Below are positions 44,209-58,000 of a stretch of 64,000 nt of DNA, piece by piece. Below the pieces are notes generated by a model. That model was not told where the DNA came from. It did no database searches and was given only the letters and a program-made list of their open reading frames with translations. This DNA comes from Fallopia convolvulus (taxonomy: Eukaryota; Streptophyta; Magnoliopsida; Caryophyllales; Polygonaceae): the NCBI GenBank assembly GCA_964016875.1, contig OZ024719.1, positions 70,441,224 to 70,505,223 of the forward strand, read 5' to 3'. How positions within the stretch are numbered: position 1 is the first letter of the stretch; each line of letters begins with the position of its first letter. A program made the translations under genes and the position numbers.

Positions 44209-46150
44209 CGAACGCCAGCGTGGGTGCGAAATGAGAAAGCACCCGAGTCGTTTGATCTTATTACATGACGGTTGAGATTGCTTTATTTTTAAAAAAACTG
44301 TAAAAAAAAAGAACACGCTCCGTTTATAAAATCCTATCGTCTTCTCGCCACTTCTCTCTCACACTTTTACAATTTTCCGAAACGTTTCAAGCAATTCAAG
44401 CGGGAAACCGTTTGTTCGAAGCTTTTCAGAGTGATTTCGATCCGATTTCTTACTAGTAAAGTCATTAAAAAGCTCAATCGAGTTCGAGATGGAGAAAATT
44501 CAAAGTGCATCTCAAGGGAATCAAGTTAATTTGATTGAAACCCTAGGTTTTTTATTTGTTATTTGTGTTTGTCGAGTGTATATATACTAAAAGTTTGATC
44601 GTTTGTGTGTATTTTAGTGTTTATTTGAGTTGTTTGAAGTTGAAAGTCTCGATTTGGTGTTTTGTGCTTTTGTGAATAAAGAATGCATGAATCGTCACTT
44701 TCCTTTATTTGATTATTGGTCCTACCACTTGAATAAAATACAAATTGTGTGTGCATGTGCGTATTTGATGTTTTTATCCAGTTTTTTGATGTTGACGCTT
44801 GCAATAGGTGATTGTGGCTTTGTTAGTTGCATGAAATGATTTGGTTTACGTGCGGTGGAAAGTGTTGGCGATCTTGTTGTGACTTTTGTTCATATTTGTT
44901 CATTAAAAATGGCATAGCATTTGTTCATCAGAAACTGGTATTTGTTTATCACAAACTAGCATTTGTTCATCACTTCCACAATACATGTGTGATTTTGTGC
45001 TTTGTATTTTTTGTTTATTTAGGCAATAAACATTCAAGATCTATTAAACAACGTTCTGTAAATAATAAACAAGCAAAACTTCTAAGGTTTGGGACAATGA
45101 CAACCGGAGAAGATGAAATATGTGCTTTTCGAAGAGGTTTTTCATTTTTTATTTTGTATGGTTGTTGACATATTTTTGTGTTTTTAAAATATGTGTTTAT
45201 ACTAACTTTTATCCCTTTTTTGTAATATAAATCAGGAGCAAATCTGGAAGTGATGCTTCTTCCACACGTGAAAAGAATGTGAGAAGAAAATCAATGGCTA
45301 AAAAGCTGGTTTCAAAAGCTAATAAGTTGTTCAAGGATATTGAAGTTCATTAAATTTAATTCATAATATTTGTTATTTTTGTCACGTAATCTAGTACATA
45401 AACTTATTGTGTGGGTTCACATCTTTATAAAATTAGGTTCATAATAATTATGAATAAGGTTCAGGAAATATAATTCACAAATACATGTTACTTGTGTCAT
45501 GTATTCTAGTTCATAAATGGTATAAGTTAATAATTTTGGTATACTAGGTTCATAATTTATAAACAATTGGTAAAAAAAATGATCTAAGCTCTAAGTTGAA
45601 CATTTGGGCATTTTGTCGAACACATGGTGAGTGGTTAGATGTACATTGGTCATTAACATTTGTTTTCAATAAAAAAAACTTGAAATTGTAAAGCAAAAAC
45701 ATGCACAATTTTCATAGGTTTGATTCTAATAAAAAAAAATCAGTCTAAAACACACAAAAATATGTAATCGAAGTACAAAGTTCCAAATTTTGAAAAAATC
45801 CCAAACGTGAACTTGAAACCATAGAACGAAATCTATAGCAAAATCTATGAAGAGAGAACTTAAATTTGGGCCGGAATCAACAAAAAAAAGGAGAAGCAAA
45901 ATAAAAGAAGCAAAGAGGTAACAAAAATGGTGAAGATTCGATCGAAATAGGCGAAAAAACCAACGATGCTCATGTTGAAGAAGACCCCTAGAGTTTGTGT
46001 TCTAATTTAATGACTAAGAGACGAAAATACTCCTCCGTGTATAAAAAAACACTTAACACGTGTAACTCATCCATGTCATTAAAATACATTGATCGAACGG
46101 CTCACACGTGCTCACATAAAACATTGTAACATGTTTATCCATCTGATCCC
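44209..46150. other. Possible diverged transposable element with a spliced small ORF
   Basis: The ends look loosely inverted: GAGTCGTTTGATC ... ATGAC near 44250 against GAGCCGTTCGATC ... ATGAC on the opposite strand near 46085. A leader-like segment with ATG at 44489 follows the left end. Two blocks could be spliced: an ATG at 45120 reading MCFSKR up to a GT at 45137, then from 45237 SKSGSDASSTREKNVRRKSM and AKKLVSKANKLFKDIEVH, stop 45353. That would be a basic peptide of about 45 residues with no known family. Evidence is weak for both element and gene. Confidence 0.25.
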
Positions 46151-46351
46151 AATTCTATATATTATATATTATATATATTGATTAAGTGATTTTAAAGTGT
46201 ATCCTTTTGCTTACTTCAAAATTGTTAAATACATTCTATTTGTATTTACTGTGTTGGTTTGATTTGATTAATGTTTGTTAAATTGAATCTCTTATTATAC
46301 TAGAATGTTAACCCCGTTCGTTGGACTGACAAATGTTATATTTTATGGTTT

Positions 46352-47360
46352 GGGGAAAATGCATTTAACTACCCCTTATTTCACAACCTTTGTATTTAAC
46401 CACCCCTTATATTAATTTTATCAAAAAACCACCCTTTATATACTTTTCATTACAAATAACCACCCAATTGACGGTTTTAGTTACGTTTGTTAAATCCCAT
46501 AAATGACAAATTTACTTTTTATTTCTTATTTTCTTTACACACTCCTTTATTTTATTTACAAACTTGGAATGGAGGTCTAGCTGTGCTCAAGAACACCATT
46601 TAACTAGCTTTTGTGTTGGGATTTTTATAGAAAGAGAGACTATATAATCTTTTAATGTTTTCCCTAAAAAGTAGTAATTAATACAGTTTCAGATCCAAAA
46701 TCTAAATCACCATTTCATAAACCTGATTATGATGTCAATTAACCAAATTGATAGAGAGAAGATTGATTATAAATGTGTACAGGTCAAAATCCCACACAAA
46801 AAACACTATAAACTTCAATTGGGGTTCTTAATCTATTTTTTCAAATTTACCGTGTTCAAATCAGAAAAATTACAAATTAAACTTCAAAATCACCTAATTA
46901 CAACCTTAAAACAAGATGGATAAGAATTAGAGAAGGGGAGGAACTTCATCAGTGCACTGTCGGTTATTGCCATCTTCGATTCTTCGTCCGTTGTTGACCA
47001 CTGCAAGGGAGAGATCTATTTGAGAGGGTCGGTGGAAGTGGGAGAGTGAAGACGAAGAGGGCGAGAGCATTGAGATTTGAGAAGGTAGTGGTTTCACAGA
47101 TCTGGGATTTCATAGATTTGGGGGAGATGATTATTTTTAGTAGAAGGGAGAGAGGATTTCTTTAAAAAATCTATTTAATTCATCCTTTTAAAATAAAGGG
47201 TAATTGTTGCTCCACTTAACGGAATGAGAACGGAAAACGTTTAAATAGGTGGTCTTTTGTAAAGGAAAGTACATAAAAGATGGTTTTTTGATAAAATTAA
47301 CATAAAGGGTGGTTAAATGCAAAGACTATGAAATAAGGGGTGGTTAAATGCAATTTTTCC
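46352..47360. mobile_element. Non-autonomous Mutator-type element with long terminal inverted repeats
   Basis: 1009 bp, flanked by the 9-bp duplication TTATGGTTT (46343-46351 and 47361-47369). The ends are inverted repeats of about 140-150 bp: GGGGAAAATGCATTTAACTA at the left; GGAAAAATTGCATTTAACCA when the right end is read in reverse complement. Further matches are ACCACCC(C/T)TTAT and TTAATTTTATCAAAAAACCA. TIR length and a 9-bp duplication are typical of MULEs. It encodes no transposase. The purine-rich inside at 46925-47140, read on the minus strand, looks like a 5' UTR followed by ATGGCAATAACCGAC and could be captured host sequence. Confidence 0.82.
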
Positions 47361-47369
47361 TTATGGTTT

Positions 47370-48700
47370 TTATTATTTCAAATGTCTAGATTTTTGAAAA
47401 TTATTACATATAATTTAGTGTATTCAATTGGAGTTTTTTAGTTGCATTATGAAATACCATTGGTTCATAACTAGTCAAATAATTAAAATAAATAAAACGT
47501 TACAAATCATACATAAATAAACTATTTGATTATTTAATTGTGTACACAATACACTACATAGCAATATAATATATAATAAATTTCTTTTTCATCTAAATTT
47601 GGTTGGTAGTTCAAGCATTATTTTGATTTTATTTGCTCAATCTACCACCAATTTAGCAAGTTTATTTTCTTTATAATTAATTTTTTAAATTCTAATTAAT
47701 ATGGTTCTCGTACATATGAAATTAGGAATAACCAACAATACATGATATTGTGTCTTTTTTTTAAAAAAATTATTATGTTTTCATATGTTTTTATATCATT
47801 TTTTTTCTAAAAGAAGAATCTCAAGTTTTCAAAGGAGATGAATAGTCATTTTATAAATATGTGTAATGTCTTTCAAATAAATCTTCAAATATTATTGTAT
47901 TTTAATATTAATAAAAATAAATAAATAAATATGGAGTATTTATTTGACTTAGGGACAACTTTTATAGTTGTAGAGATAGAGATAGAGAGGTAGAGATTAA
48001 ATATGGATAAAATTGTTTTATGGAATAAAAGGGTGTCAACTCAAATTTGAAGTTAATATTTCTTAACAGTTAATTAAATTCCATTTTTATCCCCGGTCCC
48101 ACCATCCCATTTTGACAAAAAAAATTTATGCGAAAATTTTGTGCACACATAAAAAGTGTGTGACACACACGAAAATTCATTTTTCATTTAGAGTGAGTTC
48201 TATGGATATCCGGTGTACAGAACGTATCATGGTTCATGAAGCGTGACTTTTCATTATGTCAAACATGACCTGACTTGCGCGCGGGTCGAGGGTTGCCTCG
48301 CTAAGAAATTCATTGACCCACGGGTTGACCCGTTTCCTTTTGTGTATGTCAAACCGACTCAAACGGATCGACCCCAAAAAACGATGGGTCAGGTTGCGGT
48401 CAATAATTTTTTTACGGATCAATCCGTGATCCTCAAGTCAGGTCGGTTCAACTCATTGAGCACTCCTAATGAAGAGTCACGTTTCACAAAATATGATACG
48501 TTTTGTCCATCAATATTTATAAAACTCATTCTTAATAAAGAGTTAATTTCCGTGTGGGAGGACACTTTTTCTACGTGTACAAAAAAGTTGATCAAAAATT
48601 AACCAAACTATTACAATAGCAAAACTAGAAACATACATCAAAAGAGAGAAATCAAACTAAGAAAAATAAATTCTGAATATTACTTTAGAAAAAATTGCAC
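47370..48700. other. AT-rich intergenic DNA, no gene recognised
   Basis: Mostly low-complexity AT-rich sequence, with a small GATAGA run near 47975. 48240-48470 is GC-richer (CGGGTTGACCCGTTTC, GGTCAGGTTGCGGTCAA), reminiscent of plant repeat sequence, and gives a 119-codon open frame on the + strand. That frame has no protein motif and I do not call it a gene. Confidence 0.35.
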
Positions 48701-49092
48701 CCAAAACGTTGAATCGGCAAGCGAGCGTTGAACCCGGGCAATTTCGCTCGTGTGCAAATCTCGTCTGTCACTTGCTTATGTGATGCATCTCATGTCTGTT
48801 ACTTCCTTCGCACCTCAACATTTATACACAGCCAACGGCCTCGAACTCCACCCCAACGACGATCTCCATCACAACTCGCTCTCTTCTCTCCGTCTCCGGG
48901 CAACACTTCTTTCTTTCGATTTCTTTCATTATAACCCCTAAATCGATTTGAGATCTCCCCGATCTCTCTTGTTCTTCGATTTCAAACTCAACCCGTGCAA
49001 TTGTTTCTTGCTTGGAAATCCGTGCGAAATCGGATTAATCATTTTCCGCTGTGGCGAATTGAGGTTTCCCCCCTTTCTGTCCGAGAGGTAGT
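48701..49092 (+). promoter_or_regulatory. Promoter and 5' UTR of the DExH helicase gene
   Basis: CT-rich leader sequence (CTCTCTTCTCTCCGTCTCC, CCGATCTCTCTTGTTCTTCG) continues to the ATG at 49093, as in many plant 5' UTRs. The small open frames at 48728-48941 are in this leader. No TATA box could be placed with confidence. Confidence 0.45.
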
Positions 49093-52000
49093 ATGAAGGA
49101 CCGGCCGCCGTCTTCGGTGTACGTGCCTCCGCACCAGCGACTGAAGTCGGTGATCACCGTCCCTTCTCCGTCGCCCCCGCCACCTCCGGGGGCGTCGTCT
49201 AATGGCTATTCGAACTCAGCTCGGGAGAATCAAGGACTGACATCATCCCCTAACCCTAATCTTGATAGTAGGGTTAGTAGTGGTCCGGCTTCTGTCTCGT
49301 CTCCTGCGCCCAAACGGCAACACTCGCCGGTAGGTTTTCGGTTCGGTCAGCAGAGTAAACAACAGTATAATCAACGGCCTGTGGGTGGAACTGGCCAGTA
49401 TGGGCAGCAACAGAATATCTGGCATTACAGTCAGATGAATGGTAATCTGCACTGTAGTCAGAAGCGGAACAGCGTGCAATGTAACTCGGTCATGGATTCG
49501 GTTTCGGAAGAAGGCCTTGATCACGAGTTTGAGGCATCAATGTGCCCTGCCACGGTGAGTTTGTTTTCCTTTTAGGCTAAAATACACTGCTCCTATTTAG
49601 GGCTAGAAGACCTTTTTTTGATTTACAAGAAACAATCTCTTATTGATCTGGTGAATGAAATAGTCTTTGCATTTTGGAAGAAGATAATTGGTTGGGAAGA
49701 CTGAGAAGGAAGTTGGATGTTTATATGGGACATTTAATTATTTCGAGTTCAAATGAAGAGACTACCATATTTAGAATGCTTGGATGAATGTTAATCTGTG
49801 TTGAAGTGAAAAAAATCAAATTGATGATGGCGTATTAAGGTGTTAAAGAATGTTAAATTGGGGCTAGATCATTTTTTTAGACCCCAGCAATTGAATAAGT
49901 ATGAGAATCTATATAGACTTGAGGAATATCTTTGGTGTGCTTTTTATCAATTTTTCTCCATCAAGGTACCAACATCAAGTTGTTCAGTGGTGTGTGGTTT
50001 TTGAAAATATCAAGATTAAGCTAGGTCACTTATATTACTACAAAACTTATGTTAGACCTTGAGGGACCAAAAAAACAAAGCAGAAAAGGGAAAAGGTCAT
50101 GGTTAAAGGAGTTGTGTCAAGGTTTGTTAATATGAACGAAGAGGAAAATATTGGTCATAGGATTTGCTTTGGTGGAATGAAGATGATGGGAATATAAATG
50201 ATGATCTAAGAAGTTGTCAGAAGTAGTCTTGATCTCCTTGTATTTGTAGGAGATTAAAGATTGATGATGAAATGCAGTAGACGAAGTTTCCATAAGAAGC
50301 AGTCTCTAGGACTTCTGGATAAATAACAGATGATATGCTGTTCTCTTGGTTCAGTACAGGATACAATGTTTATTGCAGCATTAGCATAAAGCAGAGGATG
50401 ATACTATCCTTACCAAAGTATGATTAACAACAATATTATTTTCCTAGTGTATCCTGCGCGTGCAAGGTCTGGGGTCGAGTTGTATGCACCCTTGCCATGA
50501 GAAAGTCGAGAGGATGTTTCCATAAGATCCAGAGAAAGTATAGTCAAAGAGAACAAGAGAGACATAATAAAACCCATAGAAAAAGAGCACACAACACACA
50601 TACCCACACTAGAGCTAGAAGCAGCAGAAACGCATACAACACACTCTGAACTCTAAGCCCTAAACCCTAAACTTTAGATGCTCGACAGAAGCAGTACCCT
50701 TGTCAATGTTGATTAAAAAAAGGATATTGCTTATGTTGAGCATCCAAATTCCAAAGTTGTGATTCAGGTCACCAAAGGTGGGAAGGAGGTAGGGAATGAT
50801 ACAAAGTTTTGTACCTGTGGGGTAACATGTTGAGCTGGAAGTCATTATTGAATTTCAATTGTATTTATGCATTAGAAGGGATAATTTTTAGAGAATGTAT
50901 GTTATCAGTGCTTAGTTTGACTCAATGTGAAATGTAGTCTGCTTCCATAGCTGACAACCTGGACCATTGGAAGTGGAAGCTCAGCATGCTTTTGCGTGAG
51001 AAGGATAAACAGGAGCTGATATCAAGGGAGAAGAAGGACCGCCATGACTTTGAGGAAATAGCTGCATTGGCAAGCAAAATGGGTTTGTACAGGTACATAC
51101 ATACACTTACTAGAAGAATTCCTTGGTATTCATTCCACACAATTATAACCTTCTTTCTTTCTGAATTTGCAGCCATTCGTATTCGAAAGTCGTAGTTTTT
51201 AGTAAAGTGCCCTTGCCGAACTACAGATTTGACCTTGATGAAAAGCGTCCGCAACGAGAGGTAACCAGAGTATCTTAGTTAGTTATCCATCTAAGTACTG
51301 ATTTGATCAATGCTATTTCCCTTGGATAGATTTAAAATGGACTTAAACAAAAGAAATGCTTGTTATACACATATGTAAACTTCTGTTTGATTTTTTTTAC
51401 TCATATCAGGTAATTTTTTACTATTTATGGCTTAAAATGGTAATCCATCTATACACTGATTTAATCTATGCCTTTTCCCTTGGATATATTTAAAAAGGAC
51501 TTCCGCAAGAAAAGAACTGCCTGTTTAACATATTTGTAAAGTTTTGTTTGACTTATATTTTTTAATATTTATATCAAGTAATCATTGTCTACTTATGCCT
51601 AAAAAATAGTTATCTATCTAAGTACTGCTTTAACTTATGCCTTTTCCCTTGGATAGTTTGAAAAAGGACTTTTGCAACAAAGGAACTGCCTGCTGTACTC
51701 ATTTGTAAAGTTTTGTTTAACTTTTTTTAATATTCATATCAAGTAATTATGATACCTAAATGAACAGGTTGAAATAGATACTGGTTTACAAAGAAGAGTA
51801 CATACCTATCTTAATGACCATCTTTCCAATAAATCTAGTCGTAAAGATGCTTTTCAAGGTAGTGCCTTTTCTCGATCAAACAGCAGTGGTAGTATTGCTA
51901 CTGATGAAGGTCTGCTTGAGCTACCAGAGCCTCTAAGCCTTAGTGGCTCCATCACTAATAGGATTGCTAGGCGGAGAAACATGCTGCTTCAGGATCAGCA

Positions 52001-55000
52001 GCTCGCTTGGCAGGTTTGTGACTGATTTAGTTGACTGTGAATCAACTAGAAGGGTGACGTGTCATGCTGTAATCTTTCTGATGCTTAGCATTATGTTTTT
52101 CAATAGGAATCCCATGAAGGTAGAGGAACACAAGAATTCCGCAGAAGTTTACCTGCTTTTAAAGAGCGGGATGCTTTGCTCTCTGCAATTTCCAACAATC
52201 AGGTATGCAGTAGATATAGAACTGGTTCCTTACGCTTAATTTAATTGCTGAGTTTTTGCTATTATTTTTCTACTCTGGCAAGCTTGGTGCATGCTCATCT
52301 TTGAAATGTCACTATCCCTACTGTAGCGGGATTTCCTTGCTGCTGAGTAAACAATCTCTTGCATTTCTGCAAAAGTAAATAGAAAAATTGATGGCTGACC
52401 ACCAGTTGAGTTTCCGAAAGACATTTAAGGTGGTTGTCAACCATAAAGTTTGGTCCCTTTCTTACTCTTATAAAAAAAAACTGGAGGCTGTCATTGTGCA
52501 TGTAGATTTAAAGTGTGATTCCGAAAACTTTAAGTTAAGATACGGCTTTTGAGTTTCTCTTGATCTGTTGAACAAACCCTATATCAACCCCACCCTCAGG
52601 ACTTCTTGCTTGCAGTTTGATCTAAAAGAATTGCCATCAAGAATGGGGACGAGTTGTCTTGAGAAAGGTTGAGTTGGATGGCTTGAATTTTATGCTTTAG
52701 GTTGTCAATGGAGGAAAAAAGGAGAAGATTTAAAACTACCACAGTCCCTTGCCGCAAAAAGCATCCATGCAGGGTATGACATAAAACCCATAGAACTGTT
52801 CGAATACATTTTTGTAATTCAGACAATGGTGTACAGCGTATACAAAATCAAGCTAAAGCGGAAATAGCGAGAAAACCATCAAATTCACAAAACATGAAAC
52901 CAAGCCTCTCTGATAAAATGAAGTTGTTGTGTTTTCCCTTACAACTTTGGATTGTTATATGCAATTCATTAGACCTGTGATCTCTAATGCTTTCTCTGAG
53001 AAGTTTATGAATAACATTTCTAGTTTTTGTTAAGAATTTACATCTAGATGTTGCTATTGTATTGATCTACCATTTCTTAATACTGACTTTGCCAATATGA
53101 AGGGATGTCACTGAACCCAGTTTGAGTAATATGCTTTAAATTATCCATGCATTCATCAACATATATACACATATACATTTGTGTGTGTATGTATCCTGTA
53201 AATCATGGTTATCATGCATGCATTTTTTGTTCCTTAATGCACTCAGAAATTGATATTTTTCAATATACTACATGATTTTTTCCTGTAACGTTCTCTGGCA
53301 TTGCGTCAATTGTTTGCTCGGATGAAATGCTGTAGTAGTGATTATACTTCTTTTACTAATCGAAAGTTGAAATGCTTCATTAAACTTATGTATCGTGAAA
53401 AATGCACTGAATTCTGTAGGTGCTTATTGTCTCCGGAGAAACTGGTTGTGGCAAAACCACACAAATTCCACAATATATCTTAGAGTCAGAAATAGACTCT
53501 GGCCGAGGCACTTCATGCAGTATTATATGTACTCAACCACGGCGAATATCAGCAATATCTGTTGCTGAAAGGGTGGCTGCAGAACGAGGGGAGAAACTGG
53601 GTGAATCAGTGAGTGAATATCTTTCAGGCTTTCAATATATTCACTTTCTATCATTTCCTTGATTGTTTTCTTCTTTTTGGAGTAAATTAACATCCTTCTC
53701 TCCTTCCTTCTGTCTAAACTTTAGGTTGGATATAAAGTTAGGTTAGAGGGTATGAGAGGGAAGGATACACGCCTGCTCTTTTGCACCACTGGCATCTTGT
53801 TGCGAAGATTACTTGTTGATAGGAGCTTAAAAGGCATAACTCATGTTATTGTGGATGAGATTCATGAACGTGGAATGAACGAAGGTACTTTTGCATGCCC
53901 TTGAAAATTGAGATTTAGTTATAAATATGTAATGGATTTCTGATAATTGCATGTATTCCATGCCAGATTTTCTGCTAATCGTCCTTAAAGAACTTCTTCC
54001 TCATCGATCAGATTTGAGGCTAATTTTGATGAGTGCAACTTTAGATGCAGAGTTATTCTCTAATTACTTTAATGGTGCACCTGTTGTTCATATCCCAGTA
54101 AGTTTAAGATGCCTATGTCAATATTATGCATACTTGTTTGCCATTAATAGCTTTATTTAACTTAGTATACTAATCATTGTGACCAATTGAAGGCTTCTTG
54201 ATATGTTACTTTTGTTCTTTGATCACTGATGTACTTTATTAATCTACTTGTTGACAGAGTTGGAAGCTATTATGTTTTTCCTTAAATATCTATGCTTTGC
54301 AGGATTTTTTGGGTCACTTGTATTTCACAAAGCTGCCTTGAGGAAATGTTCAGATGCTTCTGGGCTCTGAGCATTCTCCAGTTACAAAAAAATGTGTTGC
54401 TTTCTTTGAGGATATGATAACGCTATAAAGTAAATGACCTAATTATATGCTATGAATAGAGTGAGGCTGTGGCTACAGAAAAGAGTTTCTATACATGAAT
54501 TTAATGGAATTCAGTATTATCATCGTATTGATGTAAATTTCCAATTGTGAAATTTTTGCAATACAAATGATGCTGAAAAACATTCTGTGTTGTCTCCTTC
54601 GTTGTGATGTGTGCAATCTTCTTGATTTTTATGTATTTTAGTATAATTCTCTAAAGTATGATACAAATATAGAGGTGGAATTTACATCTCCTAGGAAGTG
54701 CTGAACAACATGCCTGGTTGATCAAGGAAGTTTTAGACAACTGTATGTCATCTTTCACTTTCTGACATATCCTGACATAAATTACAATTGCTGAGGCAAA
54801 TTGAAAAGAAGAATATTGAGAAATTTATGCTCTAGCTGGATCTAATTTTCCCTAAGCTATCTTATATGGGAAATTTGTATTGTGTATATGAGTAGTTCTA
54901 TGGGCCTTAAATGATCTGTGCCATATGACCATGAACTTAAATCAATCCAAGCAGGTGGAAAGTCCTTTAGATGACAGCTCTCAACATCTAACTGGAATGA

Positions 55001-58000
55001 CGTCCCTAAAACTACCTGCCTGCCCACTGAATGTCAAAATGTCATATGAGAGAAGTGTTGCATTGAGCTTGTATCTCCTCCTTATCAACTTTAGTTGCCT
55101 GATCCTTTATTCCTATACTTTTCTGTTTTGTTGAGCTGTAATGTTAGGGACATATATAATGTTCAATTTATTTATTTGATGAAGTTTCATAATGGGCCTT
55201 ACACCCAGTGATGTCTTTTATAATTCTGAAAGTAAGTGTTATGGCATGAGCGTCATTTTTCCTTTGTTTTGCTACTGCCTCTTATATTGTTTCTAATAAT
55301 GCTTCTTATTTTTCTGCTCTAGGGATTTACTTATCCAGTTCATACTCATTTCCTTGAAGATATCTTGGAAATGACTGAATATAGATTGACCCCAAACAAT
55401 CAGATTGATGATTATGGACAAGAAAAGGCATGGAAAATGAACAAGCAAATCTTGAGGAAAAGGAAGAGCCAAATTGCCACAGTTGTTGAGGTACACAACT
55501 TCGATCTTTTTTCCATTTTCAACTTAATCCTTCCTTTCTCTTTTTAGTCTCTATCTGAAAAATTATTTGAAATTTATCAGGATGCTCTTTGTTCTGCTGA
55601 TTTCAAGGAATATAGCTCACATACTCGTGAATCTTTGTCCTGTTGGAATCCTGATTCAATGGGGTTCAATCTCATAGAATATCTTTTATGTGGTATATGT
55701 GAGCATGAAGGGCCTGGTGCAGTTTTGGTATTTTTGACTGGGTGGGACGACATAAACTCTCTCAAGGAAAAGCTTCAAAGCAATGCAATTTTGGGAGATT
55801 CAAGCAGAGTTGTCTTACTTGCCTGTCATGGCTCCATGGCTAGCTCAGAACAGGTATTAACTAATTTTTATCTAGTGTCATTTCATGGGTAAATTTGCAG
55901 GATGTATGTACTAAACTGAAGACTATGTAGTATTATATATACTCTTAAGATCTATATTTGAGTAAATGATAATCTACTTAAAATTATCCCTCTTTCTTCA
56001 AGTTCTTTTGTGCAATTAGTCTTGTGCTTTTTGTCAACCCATCATCATATATATCTTCCATATGTTCTTGGGTGTTACAGCTCTGATTACAACAACTTCT
56101 TATTTTATCACTTGTCTCAGTCTCCTCAATTAACTTGTCATCTCTTTTGCCCCCCTATGTGAGGTGAATAATGATGTATGAGGAATGACCACAAGACAAG
56201 CCTACTTTGCATGGTTGACCACAAGACAAGTCTACTTCATTTTTTTTTTCTGTACTGTTAAGAAAATCCATCAGAGTAAGATTAAAATCAACTTAATGTG
56301 TCATTCTTGTGCTAGAGGATGATCAGAGAAGTGTTTGTCTCATGGTTAATTCAATGTTGCCTCCTAATTATCATCCAACTGTATGCTGTACCATCCAAAT
56401 GTTCATTTGGCTCATCGATGCCTCAACTCTGGGAAATTAGGTTGTTCGACTTTACATAACTAAACTCTTGAAATACGTGTAATCCCTTTACTTTTTATGT
56501 TTTTCAAGGAAAACAAAACTAATTTCACCCAAAAATACATTTTGAGTGAGAAGTTGTCCTAAATGTTTATACTTTGTTAGTTTGAATGTGAAAGTACCCT
56601 AAATCCCTAATACTGTTTTTCGTGGTAGATTATATGTTGCTAGTAGTTTGCCACTTGCTTATGTTTGTCAATATATTTTTCTAAGCAATCTGTGTTTCAA
56701 TTACATAATGATTGTTGAGGGTACTAGCTTGATCCCCCCCCCCCCCCCCCCCCCCTATTTTCATGTGATTGAAATTTTCATCGGATCTCGAATACCTTTG
56801 GAATAGGCATTCTGATGTAATTGTTTCTCAGTTATAAACCAGTAGTGGGAAATAAGAAAAACAAGGGATCATCTCTTACTTGTTTGGTTGTTAGGAATTT
56901 TTATTGTTGTCAATCTTATCTTTCACATACAGGGTTCATCTGGTGATTAACTGGATTATTTGTTGCGTGCAGAAACTAATATTTGAGAAGCCACCAGATG
57001 GAATACGTAAGATAGTACTGGCAACTAATATTGCTGAGACTAGTATCACTATTGATGATGTGGTCTATGTTGTTGACTGTGGAAAGGCAAAGGAGACATC
57101 CTATGATGCCTTAAATAATACTCCTTGTTTGCTTCCTACTTGGATCTCTAAGGTCTCTGCTCAGCAGGTAAATATTATATTGTTATTATTCATATTTGCT
57201 GTAATCCATGGGGTGAGATTGCTCTGATCATGCAGTGAGGTGTCATTATGGAATATCTAATGTTGTTGTTTAGTGGGTTGAAATGTTTTTTTTAGTTGTT
57301 GCTGGTTGGAGTTTTGATGTCCCCGTAGGGTTCACTTTAATGTGATGGGAAGTTATTTCTTAGTGACTGGAAGAGACATGTTTTCAATTATAATGATGGC
57401 TTCTACTGGGCTATAGCTGAAGGATACTTATTAATAGATTCTAGTTGTAATTAATGGGTTTGTTCAGAATTTGAGTAGGCAGTGAGTTTTGAGAATCAGC
57501 AAAGATGGAGAAATTGAGAACCTCTTTTCAAGTATAATGAAACTGTTCAATTTTTGGATAGTTTTGCTTGAATCTTGAATTCTTTTTATGTTATACAGAG
57601 AAGAGGCAGAGCAGGTCGTGTTCAGCCTGGAGAATGTTACCATCTATATCCAAGATGCGTCTATGATGCTTTTGCAGAATATCAGCTGCCAGAAATCCTG
57701 AGGACTCCTTTGCAGTCTCTTTGTTTGCAGATCAAGAGTTTAAAGCTTGGCAGCATTTCTGAGTTTCTATCAAGAGCATTGCAATCACCTGAATTGTTGG
57801 CCGTAAGTTGATTTTAGTAAAATTGCTGTCATTTTTCAAAGGTCCTTTATGACTTCAAATGTCATTTTTCAGTATTGTTTTATTGCTCTATTATTAGCAA
57901 TTCTCTAATCTTTATATACCATGTTCCATTTTGTAGGTCCAAAATGCTATCGAGTATCTGAAGATCATTGGTGCTCTCGACAAGGATGAAAATTTGACTG

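Noticed and set aside
48243..48602. 119-codon + strand frame and its antisense partner
   Set aside because: Repeat-like GC-richer patch with no recognisable domain, no splice context and no leader.
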